DNA of 64,000 nucleotides, taken from the NCBI GenBank assembly GCA_044224705.1, contig JBGAJY010000002.1, forward strand, positions 1 to 64,000, read 5' to 3'. The translations under genes and the position numbers were made by a program. The DNA is from M3007 sp044224705. GTDB lineage: Bacteria > Bacteroidota > Bacteroidia > Chitinophagales > Saprospiraceae. Below the pieces are notes generated by a model, which was not told the origin of the DNA, did no database searches, and was given only the letters and a program-made list of their open reading frames with translations. This document shows, one piece after another, positions 40,998 through 49,001 of the stretch (the stretch's first letter is position 1; every line of letters starts with the position of its first letter).

Positions 40998-43661
40998 ATG
41001 AAAAAACTCCTGCTCCCGGCGCTGATCGCCGCCCTGTTCCTTGCCCCGGCCTGTAACCGTAAAGCCGCCGAAAAAGCCGCCGCCACCCCCCACCGCCCCG
41101 GCGAACCGGAAAAATTCGAACAAATGGGCAAGCCCGTTACCGGCGACGACGACGAGGCTCCCGTGGAATACAACCTCATGGACGAAGCCGTCATCCGGCC
41201 CCAGTCCGCAGCCGCGACCGATACCCTCCAACCCTACAACCCTTCGCACACTTTCGAGCAGGACCTCCTCCATACCAAACTGGAAATTTCCTTCGACTGG
41301 ACTAAAAAACGCGCCAACGGCCGTGCTACCCTCACCCTGCGCCCCTGGTTTTACCCAACCGATGTGCTGACCCTCGATGCCAAAAACTTCGACATCCTCT
41401 CGGTCACTTTCGACGGCAAAACCGAACCCCTGAAATACGATTACAACAACGAACAACTCGTCGTCCACCTGGGCAAAACATTCACCCGGAAAGACGAATA
41501 CAAAGTCGTCGTCACCTACACCGCCAAGCCCGACGAACGCGACAGCTACGGCGGCAGCGCGGCCATCACGCAGGACAAAGGCCTCTATTTTATCAATGCC
41601 GACGGCAGCGACCCCGACAAACCCCGCCAGATCTGGACCCAGGGCGAGACGGAAAGCAACTCCTTCTGGTTCCCGACCATCGACAAGCCCAACGAACGCT
41701 GCACCCAGGAGATGTACATCACCGTGGACGACCGCTACACGACCCTCTCCAACGGCGTGATGCTCTCTTCCCAAAAAAATCCCGACGGCACCCGCACCGA
41801 TTACTGGAAAATGGACAAGCCGCACGCGCCTTACCTGTTCATGATGGCCATCGGAGAGTTCGCGGTCGTAAAGGATAAATGGCGCAACATCGAGGTGAAC
41901 TACTACGTGGAGCCGAAATACAAGGACTACGCCAAGGACATTTACCCCTACACGCCCGAAATGCTGGAGTTTTTCTCCCAGCGCCTCGGCTACGACTACG
42001 CCTGGCCGAAATTCTCGCAGGTCGTCGTTCGCGACTACGTGAGCGGCGCCATGGAAAATACCACCGCCGTCATCTTCGGCGAATTCATGAACAAAACCCG
42101 CCGCGAACTGCTGGACGACCACTGGACGAACGAAAAAGTGGTGGCGCACGAAATGTTTCACCACTGGTTCGGCGACCTCGTCACCTGTGAAAGCTGGGCC
42201 AACCTGACGCTGAACGAAGGCTTCGCCAATTACTCCGAATACCTCTGGCTGGAACACAAGTACGGCCGCGACGAAGCCGACGCGCATGAAATGCAGGAAC
42301 AGCAGGGCTATATTTTCTCCGCCCAGGACGGCGGCCACCCGCTCATCCATTTCGGCTACTCGGACCGCGAATCGATGTTCGACGGACACTCCTACAACAA
42401 AGGCGGCGCCATCCTCAATATGCTGCGCAGCCAGGTGGGCGACGACGCATTCTTCACCGCCCTGCAACGCTACCTGAAAAAGAATGAATACTCCGACGTG
42501 GAAGCCCACGAGCTCCGCCTGGCATTCGAAGACGTGACCGGGCAGGACCTCAACTGGTTCTTCAACCAATGGTTCTTCGGCGCCGGCCACCCTGATCTGG
42601 ACATCACCTACGCCTGGGACGAAGCGGCCAAAAAACAGTCGGTCACCATCACCCAAAAACAGGAAGGCGAAAAAGTGGCGCCCATTTTTGACCTGCCCCT
42701 CAAAGTGGACCTCTACGACGCCAACGGCAAGGTGCGCCGCGAAAACATCCGGGTCACGAAGCGTAGCCAGACCTTCACTTTTAATACCCCCGCCCGCCCC
42801 GCACTGGTCAATGTCGACGCCGACAAAAACCTGCTGGCCGTCAAAACCGACCATCATACGGCCGAGGAATGGGCGTTCCAGTTCTACCACGCTCCCTTGT
42901 TCCGCGACCGCTGGGAAGCCCTCGACGCCCTGCAGGAAGACCAGTCGCCCGCCGCGCAAAAGGTTTACACCGACGCTTTGGCCGACAAATTCCATGGCAT
43001 CCGCGACAGGGCCCTGGGCCGCGCCGACATGACCGATCCGCAGGTGGCCGCCACCGTGGCAAAAATTGCGGAGAGCGACCCCGAACCCTCCGTGCGCGCC
43101 ACGGCACTCTATATGCTGGGACAAACCGGCGACAAAAAATACGTGCCCATCCTGCAAAAAGCCCTTGGCGCCGACCAGGCATACAGCGTCGTCGGCGCGG
43201 GACTGAACGCACTGGCCCGCATCGATCCGCAAGCCGCTGTCGCCGCTTCAAAAGCGCTGGAAAACGACGACAGCGAAGCCACTCTCCTGGTCCTTTCCGA
43301 ACTGTATGCCCAAAATCCGGACGCCGCCCAATTGCCCTGGTTCCAAAAGCAAGCGGCGAAAATGGACGGCATGTCGGCCTTTACTTTTTTTGAACAGTAC
43401 CAGAAATACCTCGTGGGCCTGAAAAACCCGGCTCTCGTCGACCAGGCTGTCAACGATTTTAAAACGACCGCATACGACAGCACACAAAGCCAGTGGCGGC
43501 GTTTTGCCTCCACCAAAGCCATCGCCGACATCCGCAACGATTTCCGTGAAAAAGGAGATAACGCCAGAGCAAAAGCCCTCAACGACCTCGTGCGCGACAT
43601 CCGGGACAAAGAGACCGATCCGACTTTGAAGATGTACTACGGGTTGTTTGATATGCCGTAA
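40998..43661 (+). CDS. M1-family aminopeptidase, lipoprotein form, with C-terminal HEAT-like repeats
   Basis: An 887-residue lipoprotein (LFLAPAC, Cys near residue 19). The M1 aminopeptidase domain carries the exopeptidase motif GAMENTTAVIF (about 350) and the zinc site HEMFHHWFGD (about 384) with the third ligand in LNEGFANYSEYLW, the HExxH-x18-E pattern. A beta domain follows (about 540-610), then alpha-helical HEAT-like repeats to the end (VRATALYMLGQTGD). It cleaves N-terminal residues from peptides, here in the periplasm or at the outer membrane. The ATG at 40998 is chosen because it gives the lipoprotein signal. Confidence 0.93.
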   Translation: MKKLLLPALIAALFLAPACNRKAAEKAAATPHRPGEPEKFEQMGKPVTGDDDEAPVEYNLMDEAVIRPQSAAATDTLQPYNPSHTFEQDLLHTKLEISFDWTKKRANGRATLTLRPWFYPTDVLTLDAKNFDILSVTFDGKTEPLKYDYNNEQLVVHLGKTFTRKDEYKVVVTYTAKPDERDSYGGSAAITQDKGLYFINADGSDPDKPRQIWTQGETESNSFWFPTIDKPNERCTQEMYITVDDRYTTLSNGVMLSSQKNPDGTRTDYWKMDKPHAPYLFMMAIGEFAVVKDKWRNIEVNYYVEPKYKDYAKDIYPYTPEMLEFFSQRLGYDYAWPKFSQVVVRDYVSGAMENTTAVIFGEFMNKTRRELLDDHWTNEKVVAHEMFHHWFGDLVTCESWANLTLNEGFANYSEYLWLEHKYGRDEADAHEMQEQQGYIFSAQDGGHPLIHFGYSDRESMFDGHSYNKGGAILNMLRSQVGDDAFFTALQRYLKKNEYSDVEAHELRLAFEDVTGQDLNWFFNQWFFGAGHPDLDITYAWDEAAKKQSVTITQKQEGEKVAPIFDLPLKVDLYDANGKVRRENIRVTKRSQTFTFNTPARPALVNVDADKNLLAVKTDHHTAEEWAFQFYHAPLFRDRWEALDALQEDQSPAAQKVYTDALADKFHGIRDRALGRADMTDPQVAATVAKIAESDPEPSVRATALYMLGQTGDKKYVPILQKALGADQAYSVVGAGLNALARIDPQAAVAASKALENDDSEATLLVLSELYAQNPDAAQLPWFQKQAAKMDGMSAFTFFEQYQKYLVGLKNPALVDQAVNDFKTTAYDSTQSQWRRFASTKAIADIRNDFREKGDNARAKALNDLVRDIRDKETDPTLKMYYGLFDMP

Positions 43662-43673
43662 TCGTTTTGGGAT

Positions 43674-43754
43674 TTTCACCACGGAGGCACAGAGACACGG
43701 AGGCCGGCAGCGCGTAGCTGCCGGCCTCCGTGTCTCTGTGCCTCCGTGGTGAAA
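43674..43754. repeat. Perfect 38-bp-arm palindrome (CACGGAGGCACAGAG family)
   Basis: Left arm 43674-43711 and right arm 43717-43754 are exact complements around GCGTA. The arms contain CACGGAGGCACAGAGACACG and a GGCCGGCAGC tip. It lies between the convergent M1 peptidase and RidA genes, 12 bp from each stop or closer. Confidence 0.95.
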
Positions 43755-43765
43755 TCAAAAAACCA

Positions 43766-44194
43766 TCAGCCTCCACCTACCACCGCCACACACTTTAACT
43801 CAATGGCAATCGGCGTCGGCAGCCGGTCGATACCAATGGTCGTGCGGCAGGGCTGGTTGTCTTTGAAATATTCCGCATAGAGGCGGTTGAAGGTGTGAAA
43901 ATCGCGCTCCATGTGGACCAGAAAAACCGTGACATCCACCAGGTCCTCCCAGCGGGCGCCGGAAGCTTCGAGTACGGCACGCACGTTGCGGAACACCGAA
44001 TGTACCTGCGCTTCGAAATCGAATTCCGTGTAGTTACCCGCCGGGGAGCGCTTCAAACCCGGCACCCCGTCGGTTTCCGGGTCGCGCGGACCGATGCCCG
44101 ATAAAAACAGCAGATTCCCCACACGTCGGGCATGCGGGTAAAGCCCCACAGGTTTGGGGGCATTGGATGCGTCGAATTTTTCAGAAGAAGCCAT
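43766..44194 (-). CDS. RidA-family protein, 2-aminomuconate-deaminase-like
   Basis: A 142-residue YjgF/YER057c/UK114 (RidA) family protein. Family landmarks are VGNLLFLSGIGPRDPETD, the central VFRNVRAVLEASGARWEDLV, and the C-terminal RTTIGIDRLPTPIAIELKCVA; the arginine of the CRTTIG stretch is the residue that binds the substrate carboxylate in active RidA proteins. The GxGPRDPxTDxVPG segment is typical of the 2-aminomuconate deaminase-like branch, which may point to tryptophan (kynurenine) breakdown, but this is inference. The ATG at 44194 is used. Confidence 0.82.
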   Translation of the reverse strand: MASSEKFDASNAPKPVGLYPHARRVGNLLFLSGIGPRDPETDGVPGLKRSPAGNYTEFDFEAQVHSVFRNVRAVLEASGARWEDLVDVTVFLVHMERDFHTFNRLYAEYFKDNQPCRTTIGIDRLPTPIAIELKCVAVVGGG

Positions 44195-44196
44195 GA

Positions 44197-44331
44197 GGAT
44201 TGATTCGATTGATTCGATTGATTCGATCAGTGAGCCGGAGTAAATGCAATGATCTATTTTAACGGCGCGAAAATACCCGACTTTTCTGCGAAACTCTGCA
44301 ATCGAACAATCCATCAATCGAAACAATCCAC
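44197..44331. repeat. GATTGATTC tandem units flanking a divergent promoter region
   Basis: Left block 44197-44228 has about 3.4 copies of the 9-bp unit GATTGATTC; right block 44301-44331 carries diverged units in the opposite orientation (AATCGAACAATCC type). They abut the start codons of the divergent RidA (44194) and ROK (44335) genes, thus lie in both 5' leaders. Confidence 0.8.
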
Positions 44332-44334
44332 ACC

Positions 44335-45246
44335 ATGCACCTCTGGGGAATTGATCTTGGCGGCACCAAAATTGAAGGCGTCGTCCTCGAAAGCCGCGAC
44401 AACCCGCAACCGCTGGCCCGGCTGCGCATCCCGACGGAAGCCCAGCTGGGCTATGAACACATTTGCAGCCAGATCAAAAAACTGGTGGACATGCTCGCCG
44501 AATCGACCGGCCTGCAGCCGGAGTACGTCGGCATTGGACACCCCGGCACACTGGACCGCAACGTCGGCGCCATGAAAAACGCCAACACGACGGCACTCAA
44601 CGGCAAACCGTTCGACCGCGACCTGGAAAAACTGCTCGGCGTACCGGTGCGCCTCGCCAATGATGCCAACTGTTTCGCGGTGGCAGAAGCGCTCATGGGC
44701 AGCGCTTATGACACCCTGCCCAATGCCGAGGCCGTGTTCGGCGTCATTTTGGGCACCGGCGTGGGCGGAGGGCTGGTCGTGCGCGGCAAGGTGCTCAACG
44801 GCCGCCAGGGGCTCGGCGGCGAATGGGGCCACAACGTGCTCGAAGCCGACGGCGAACTCTGCTACTGCGGCCAACGCGGCTGCGTCGAAACGGTCTTTTC
44901 CGGGCCCGCGCTGGAAAGGTTTTATGAAAAAACAACCGGTCAAAAACGACACCTGAAAGAGATCGTCGAGCGCGCCGAAGCGGGCGACGACCCGGCCGCC
45001 ACAGCCACCATCGACCGGCTGGTGCACTATTTCGGCAAAGCCATCGCCGTGATCATCAACATTCTCGACCCGGACATCATCGTGCTCGGCGGCGGCGTGG
45101 GCAATATCGGCCGGCTCTACACCGACGGCGTAGCGGAAGCCCGCAAGAACATTTTTGACACCCGCCCCGACCGGCGCATCGAAACGATTTTTCTGAAGCC
45201 CAAACTGGGAGACAGTGCCGGAGTATTTGGAGCGGCGCTGTTGTGA
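44335..45246 (+). CDS. ROK-family sugar kinase
   Basis: A 303-residue ROK protein. The ATP-binding motif WGIDLGGTKIEGVVL is at the start, the second phosphate motif FGVILGTGVGGGLVV near 140-155, the ExGH sugar-binding motif GGEWGHNVLE near 165, and the ROK zinc motif CYCGQRGCVETVFSGP near 180. No DNA-binding domain is present, so it is a kinase (glucokinase, fructokinase or N-acetylhexosamine kinase) rather than a repressor. Substrate uncertain. It diverges from the RidA gene. Confidence 0.9.
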   Translation: MHLWGIDLGGTKIEGVVLESRDNPQPLARLRIPTEAQLGYEHICSQIKKLVDMLAESTGLQPEYVGIGHPGTLDRNVGAMKNANTTALNGKPFDRDLEKLLGVPVRLANDANCFAVAEALMGSAYDTLPNAEAVFGVILGTGVGGGLVVRGKVLNGRQGLGGEWGHNVLEADGELCYCGQRGCVETVFSGPALERFYEKTTGQKRHLKEIVERAEAGDDPAATATIDRLVHYFGKAIAVIINILDPDIIVLGGGVGNIGRLYTDGVAEARKNIFDTRPDRRIETIFLKPKLGDSAGVFGAALL

Positions 45247-45302
45247 GGAGCCCGGAAATGATCGTAGAGGGCTCGATGATCGCAACTTACCTGAAAACCG
45301 CT

Positions 45303-45310
45303 TAGTTTTG
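45303..45310 (+). promoter_or_regulatory. TAGTTTTG box 4 nt before a start codon
   Basis: TAGTTTTG matches TAnnTTTG and is followed by TAGT and the ATG at 45315, so transcription would start at or near the ATG: a possible leaderless mRNA for the small-protein/HNH pair. Confidence 0.45.
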
Positions 45311-45314
45311 TAGT

Positions 45315-45566
45315 ATGGATACGCACAACAGCATCTTCGACGGACTGGCTGAATTCATGGCTGGCATGGACCCGCAAAAAATGATTGCTTATCACGCGCC
45401 GGCCGATATGCAACGGCGGTTAGAGGCTCTATTGGAAAAAAAACAAACGGCAGGGCTGAACACAGAGGAAAATGAAGAACTCGAGCATTATTTCATCCTC
45501 GAGCACATCGTCCGGCTGGCTAAATCGCGTGCCCGGCTTCGTTTGTCACAAATGCGCCCCGCATGA
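45315..45566 (+). CDS. Small helical protein upstream of HNH nuclease
   Basis: An 83-residue protein beginning MDTHNSIFDGLAEFMAGMDP. It is predicted mostly helical (ADMQRRLEALLEKKQTAGLN, then EENEELEHYFILEHIVRLAK) and ends with a basic RARLRLSQ segment. No known domain is recognised, but short proteins with a similar EELEHYFxLEHIVRLAKxRA ending occur next to HNH genes in cyanobacteria and Bacteroidota (from memory). Its stop overlaps the HNH start by four bases. It could be an antitoxin/immunity or specificity partner; the function is open. Confidence 0.68.
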   Translation: MDTHNSIFDGLAEFMAGMDPQKMIAYHAPADMQRRLEALLEKKQTAGLNTEENEELEHYFILEHIVRLAKSRARLRLSQMRPA

Positions 45567-45973
45567 GTCGAAATATCCCCGAAACGCTGCGGCGGGCAGT
45601 GGCCGAAAGGGCAGCCTATCGTTGCGAATATTGCCGCCATCCCGAGGCAGATTCATTTTTCAAATTTCAAGTCGATCATATCGTCAGCCTTAAACATGGC
45701 GGAAGTTCCCGGCTGGATAATCTCGCTTTCGCCTGCCCACTTTGTAACAGTCATAAAGGCACTGATTTAGGCACTTTCCTTGGCGACGAAGATGTGCTCG
45801 TCCGCTTGTTTCATCCACGCAAACAGGATTGGTTTCAGCATTTCGACGTGGCCGACGGAGCTATTCAGCCAAAAACTGACGTCGGGGCGGCCACAGTCAA
45901 ATTGCTTGCACTCAACCATCCGAATCGCGTACTGGAGCGTTTGGATTTGATTACGGCCGGGCTTTATCCCTGA
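45563..45973 (+). CDS. HNH endonuclease
   Basis: A 136-residue HNH nuclease. The zinc-binding frame CEYCRHPEA and CPLCNSHKG brackets the active core FQVDHIVSLKHGGSSRLDNL, where the DH pair and later N/H residues make the beta-beta-alpha metal finger that cuts DNA. A C-terminal extension of about 60 residues is specific to this family of two-gene modules. It overlaps the small helical gene upstream by four bases (ATGA), and its 3' end overlaps that of the convergent hybrid two-component gene by ten bases (45964-45973). Confidence 0.87.
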   Translation: MSRNIPETLRRAVAERAAYRCEYCRHPEADSFFKFQVDHIVSLKHGGSSRLDNLAFACPLCNSHKGTDLGTFLGDEDVLVRLFHPRKQDWFQHFDVADGAIQPKTDVGAATVKLLALNHPNRVLERLDLITAGLYP

Positions 45974-48861
45974 ATGGTAGTATGCCGCATAATTTCACTC
46001 GGCGGATACCCAAACATCTCCCTGAAACACGTCGCAAAGTAGGTCGGGCTGTTAAAACCCACCATAAACGACACTTGCGTTGCATTGCCAGCGCCGCGTT
46101 CGATCAGCTGTTTGGCGCGTTGTAAGCGCAGTTCCCGGATCAGGACGTTGGGGCTTTTAGCGATGAGGGCGTTGAGTTTCCGGAACAAATTACTGCGGCT
46201 CATGGCCACTGCGGCGGCCAGCGTTTCCACGCTGAACGTTTCGTCGTCCAGGTTTTCTTCGATGATAGCGAGCACTTTTCGCAAAAACAATTCGTCGAGG
46301 GAGGGCTCGGCGGTTTCGCTGAGACCGAGCCTGATTTCGCGGCGGAATTTTTCCTGAAGCAATTTTCGCTGTTCAATCATGCGCCCGACGATCAGGCGCA
46401 GTTCTTCCCGGTCGAAGGGTTTGGTCAGGTAGGCCTCGGCGCCGGTGTCGATACCTGCCAGCCGGTCGCTTCGGTCTGCTTTGGCGGTGAGCATGATGAC
46501 CGGGATGTGGTCAGTCCGAACGTCGGATTTCAATTGCTGGGTCAATGCGATGCCGTCGAGCCCGGGCATCATCAGGTCGGTGAGCACGAGGTCGGGCAGA
46601 TCGGAACGGGCCAGGTCGAGCCCCGTCTGGCCGTCGGCGGCTTCGAGCAGGCGGTAATGGTCGCGCAAATGGTCGCAGATGTAATTGCGCACGTCGGGAT
46701 TGTCTTCGACAACGAGGATGAGCGGCAAGGCATGAGCAGCGTGTGGCGCGTTGTCGTCGGTCACGGAACCGGGAGATTCCGACCAAGCGGCGGTTTCGAC
46801 CGGGACGCCGGCGACTGCCTCCTGCACTTCGGCGATCCGGAACGGCAGCACCACCACGAAGGTCGTTCCCTGGCTTTCCATGCTGTTCAGCATGATGGTT
46901 CCAGCATGCAGGGCAACCAATTCCTTTGTCAGCGCGAGCCCGATACCGCTGCCGGGCTGGAGGTCTGCGCCGCTGTTTTCGACCTGGTAGAAGCGGTCGA
47001 AGATGCGATCCTGCTGCGCCGCCGGAATACCGATACCCGTGTCGCTGACCCTGATTTGGAGTTGCAGCATGTCCGGTTGGCCGGCCATCGGATGCACCTC
47101 GGCGCTGAGTTCGACCCGGCCTTCGTCGCGGGTAAATTTGAAGGCATTGGACAGGAGGTTGCCGACGATTTTTTCCAGTTTATCGGCATCGTAAGCCACC
47201 CACAGCGGGGAAGCGGGCACCCGGACTTCGTAGCTGATCTGTTTTTGATCGGCCAGACTTTCGAAGGAAAATGCCGTGCTGCGCAGGGTATTGAACAGGT
47301 CGCCCGGGCGGGGCTGGAGGCTGAGCCGGCCGCTTTCGAGGCGGGATAGGTCGAGCAGCTGGTTCACGAGTTGCAACAACCTTTCGGCGTTGCGGCGCAT
47401 GATGCCGTAATATTTGCCGGAATTGCCTGTAAAAACGCCTTGCTCCATTTCGCGCAGCGGCCCCACGATCAGGGTGAGCGGCGTGCGGAACTCATGGCTG
47501 ATGTTGGCAAAAAAGGCGGATTTGACCTTGTCCAGTTCGCGGAGTTTGCCGGCTTCGGCCTGTTCGAGGGCGAGGGCGAGCTCGGCGCGTTGTTTTTTCA
47601 ATCGTTCGCGCTGACGGAGGAACTGGAACGCACCGCCAAGGACCAGGATAGCCAGCAAAGCGCCGATGAGCAGGTTCTGGTTCCGGTTTTTTTGGCGGGC
47701 GATGGTGAGTTCCTGTTCGTCGATGATCGCTTTTTGTTCGCGGGTGCGGTAGCGCGATTCCACATCGGCCACCTGCGCGGCTTTTTCCAGCACGGCGAGG
47801 CTGTCGGACGCCGTTTTCCAGGCCAGGGACTCCGTGTAGGCATGGGCGAAGTCGCCGAGGCCGGCGTAGCTTTTTGCGCGGCTTTCGTGCAGGCCTGCCA
47901 GTGAAGTGAAATTGGGCCGGCCGCCGAGGGCAGAGAGGGCTTTTTGTGAAAATTCGAGGGCCTGCCGGTAATTGCCCATGCCGTTCTCCGCATCGGCCAG
48001 CAAATTGTAGAGGGTGGGCAGCATGAGCACGTCGCGGCGCGGCTCGTAATAAGCCAGGGATTTTCGCAGGTAATCGCCGGCGCGGGCTGCGTCGCCTTTT
48101 TTGAGAAAAAGTTTGCCCAGGTTGCTTTGTTCGAGGGCCGTGCTCCGGGTGTCGCCGGCAGTGGTGGCGGTTTCCAGCGCTTTGGACTGGTAATACAGAG
48201 CCGAATCCAGCTGGCCGGCGCCGAGCAGTACTTCACCGAGCCGCGAATACGAAAAGTAAGGCGACCTGCCGATGCGCAAGTCGATGGCCAGGGCGCGGCG
48301 GATGAAACCGGCGGCTTCGTCGAAGCGTTTTTGACGACCCAAAATCCGGCCGATGCCGTTGAGGGTGATGGAGATGCCGGCGCTGTCGCGGGCGGCTTCG
48401 CGGATGTCGAGCACCTGAAACAGTTTTTCAGTGGCCTCGCCGTAGCGCTGGAGGTAGGTCAGCATGAAGGCAACGTTGCTCAACATGACCACGGCATTTT
48501 CTTTCTCACCGGCTGTCAGGTAAAAGTCGGCGGCTTTTTGGGAAAAATCCATGCCCGTGGTGAATTCCTTGCGCCCCATGTAGTAGATGCTGAACAGCTC
48601 ATTGGCCATGCCTTTGCCCTTGACATAGTTGCGTTTTTCGGATTCCTTCAGGAGCAGGTTCGCATAAACGAGCGCGCTGTCGATATCCACGCCGTGCAGC
48701 TCGGAAGCCAGGCCGAACTGTGCGTCCATCCGGGTTTGCCAGCTGCGGGCCGTGTCGGCCACGTGCCGGAGGCTGTCCACGAAGTGAGATTGCGAACGGG
48801 AGCTGGTCGGGCTGATTAAAAAGCACAGCAGAAGCCATACAGGGAACTGGCGCATACCCAT
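45964..48861 (-). CDS. Hybrid two-component system: TPR sensor, kinase, receiver and AraC output in one protein
   Basis: A 965-residue one-protein signalling system. Signal peptide to about 23, periplasmic TPR array about 25-385, one membrane helix near 390-412 (LLIGALLAILVLGGAFQFL), HisKA with FFANISHEFRTPLT (His near 455), a HATPase (NLLSNAFKFTRDEG, GSGIGLALTKELV), a receiver with LILVVEDNPD and phospho-acceptor in LVLTDLMMPG (near 760), and an AraC DNA-binding domain (MSRSNLFRKLNAL, VSFMVGFNSPTYFATCFREM). This matches Bacteroidota hybrid systems, often linked to polysaccharide or peptide use, except that the sensor is TPR rather than a Reg_prop propeller. A TAGATTTG box and 21-bp-period direct repeats lie upstream. 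Confidence 0.93.
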   Translation of the reverse strand: MGMRQFPVWLLLCFLISPTSSRSQSHFVDSLRHVADTARSWQTRMDAQFGLASELHGVDIDSALVYANLLLKESEKRNYVKGKGMANELFSIYYMGRKEFTTGMDFSQKAADFYLTAGEKENAVVMLSNVAFMLTYLQRYGEATEKLFQVLDIREAARDSAGISITLNGIGRILGRQKRFDEAAGFIRRALAIDLRIGRSPYFSYSRLGEVLLGAGQLDSALYYQSKALETATTAGDTRSTALEQSNLGKLFLKKGDAARAGDYLRKSLAYYEPRRDVLMLPTLYNLLADAENGMGNYRQALEFSQKALSALGGRPNFTSLAGLHESRAKSYAGLGDFAHAYTESLAWKTASDSLAVLEKAAQVADVESRYRTREQKAIIDEQELTIARQKNRNQNLLIGALLAILVLGGAFQFLRQRERLKKQRAELALALEQAEAGKLRELDKVKSAFFANISHEFRTPLTLIVGPLREMEQGVFTGNSGKYYGIMRRNAERLLQLVNQLLDLSRLESGRLSLQPRPGDLFNTLRSTAFSFESLADQKQISYEVRVPASPLWVAYDADKLEKIVGNLLSNAFKFTRDEGRVELSAEVHPMAGQPDMLQLQIRVSDTGIGIPAAQQDRIFDRFYQVENSGADLQPGSGIGLALTKELVALHAGTIMLNSMESQGTTFVVVLPFRIAEVQEAVAGVPVETAAWSESPGSVTDDNAPHAAHALPLILVVEDNPDVRNYICDHLRDHYRLLEAADGQTGLDLARSDLPDLVLTDLMMPGLDGIALTQQLKSDVRTDHIPVIMLTAKADRSDRLAGIDTGAEAYLTKPFDREELRLIVGRMIEQRKLLQEKFRREIRLGLSETAEPSLDELFLRKVLAIIEENLDDETFSVETLAAAVAMSRSNLFRKLNALIAKSPNVLIRELRLQRAKQLIERGAGNATQVSFMVGFNSPTYFATCFREMFGYPPSEIMRHTTIQG

Positions 48862-48880
48862 CGGTTTGGTTTTGAATTTC

Positions 48881-48888
48881 CAAATCTA
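48881..48888 (-). promoter_or_regulatory. Candidate -7 box (TAGATTTG) of the hybrid two-component gene
   Basis: Exact TAnnTTTG match on the minus strand, 19 bp before the ATG at 48861; predicted leader about 15 nt. No TTTG -33 box at the usual spacing; the direct repeats at 48896-48934 occupy that region, as expected if an activator replaces -33 contacts. Confidence 0.5.
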
Positions 48889-48895
48889 CCCCCTT

Positions 48896-48934
48896 TGCAA
48901 CAAATTTTAAGGCTTCTGCAACAAATTTGAAGGC
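48896..48934. promoter_or_regulatory. Direct repeats of 18 bp with 21-bp period (putative AraC-type operator)
   Basis: TGCAACAAATTTTAAGGC at 48896-48913 and TGCAACAAATTTGAAGGC at 48917-48934 differ at one base. The 21-bp period is two helix turns, the classic spacing of AraC-family half sites. They lie between divergent genes, at about -20 to -58 from the predicted start of the hybrid two-component transcript. Confidence 0.65.
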
Positions 48935-49001
48935 ATGCCGGGGCGCCCGAGACCAACCTTTGCCCCAGACAAAACCAATTGTAAATCAAAATCTTATCCT
49001 C

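Noticed and set aside
40911..43232. 773-residue open frame on the minus strand
   Set aside because: It lies fully antisense to the M1 aminopeptidase gene, which has clear motifs. High GC at third codon positions leaves long open antisense frames; the translation is Val/Gly/Phe-rich without domains.
43674..43754. CRISPR repeat
   Set aside because: The repeat is a single palindrome with no evenly spaced copies and no spacers or cas genes in the window.
44197..44228. Mini CRISPR or iteron origin
   Set aside because: Units are only 9 bp, contiguous and lie in a gene leader; there is no replication gene or DnaA-box cluster nearby.
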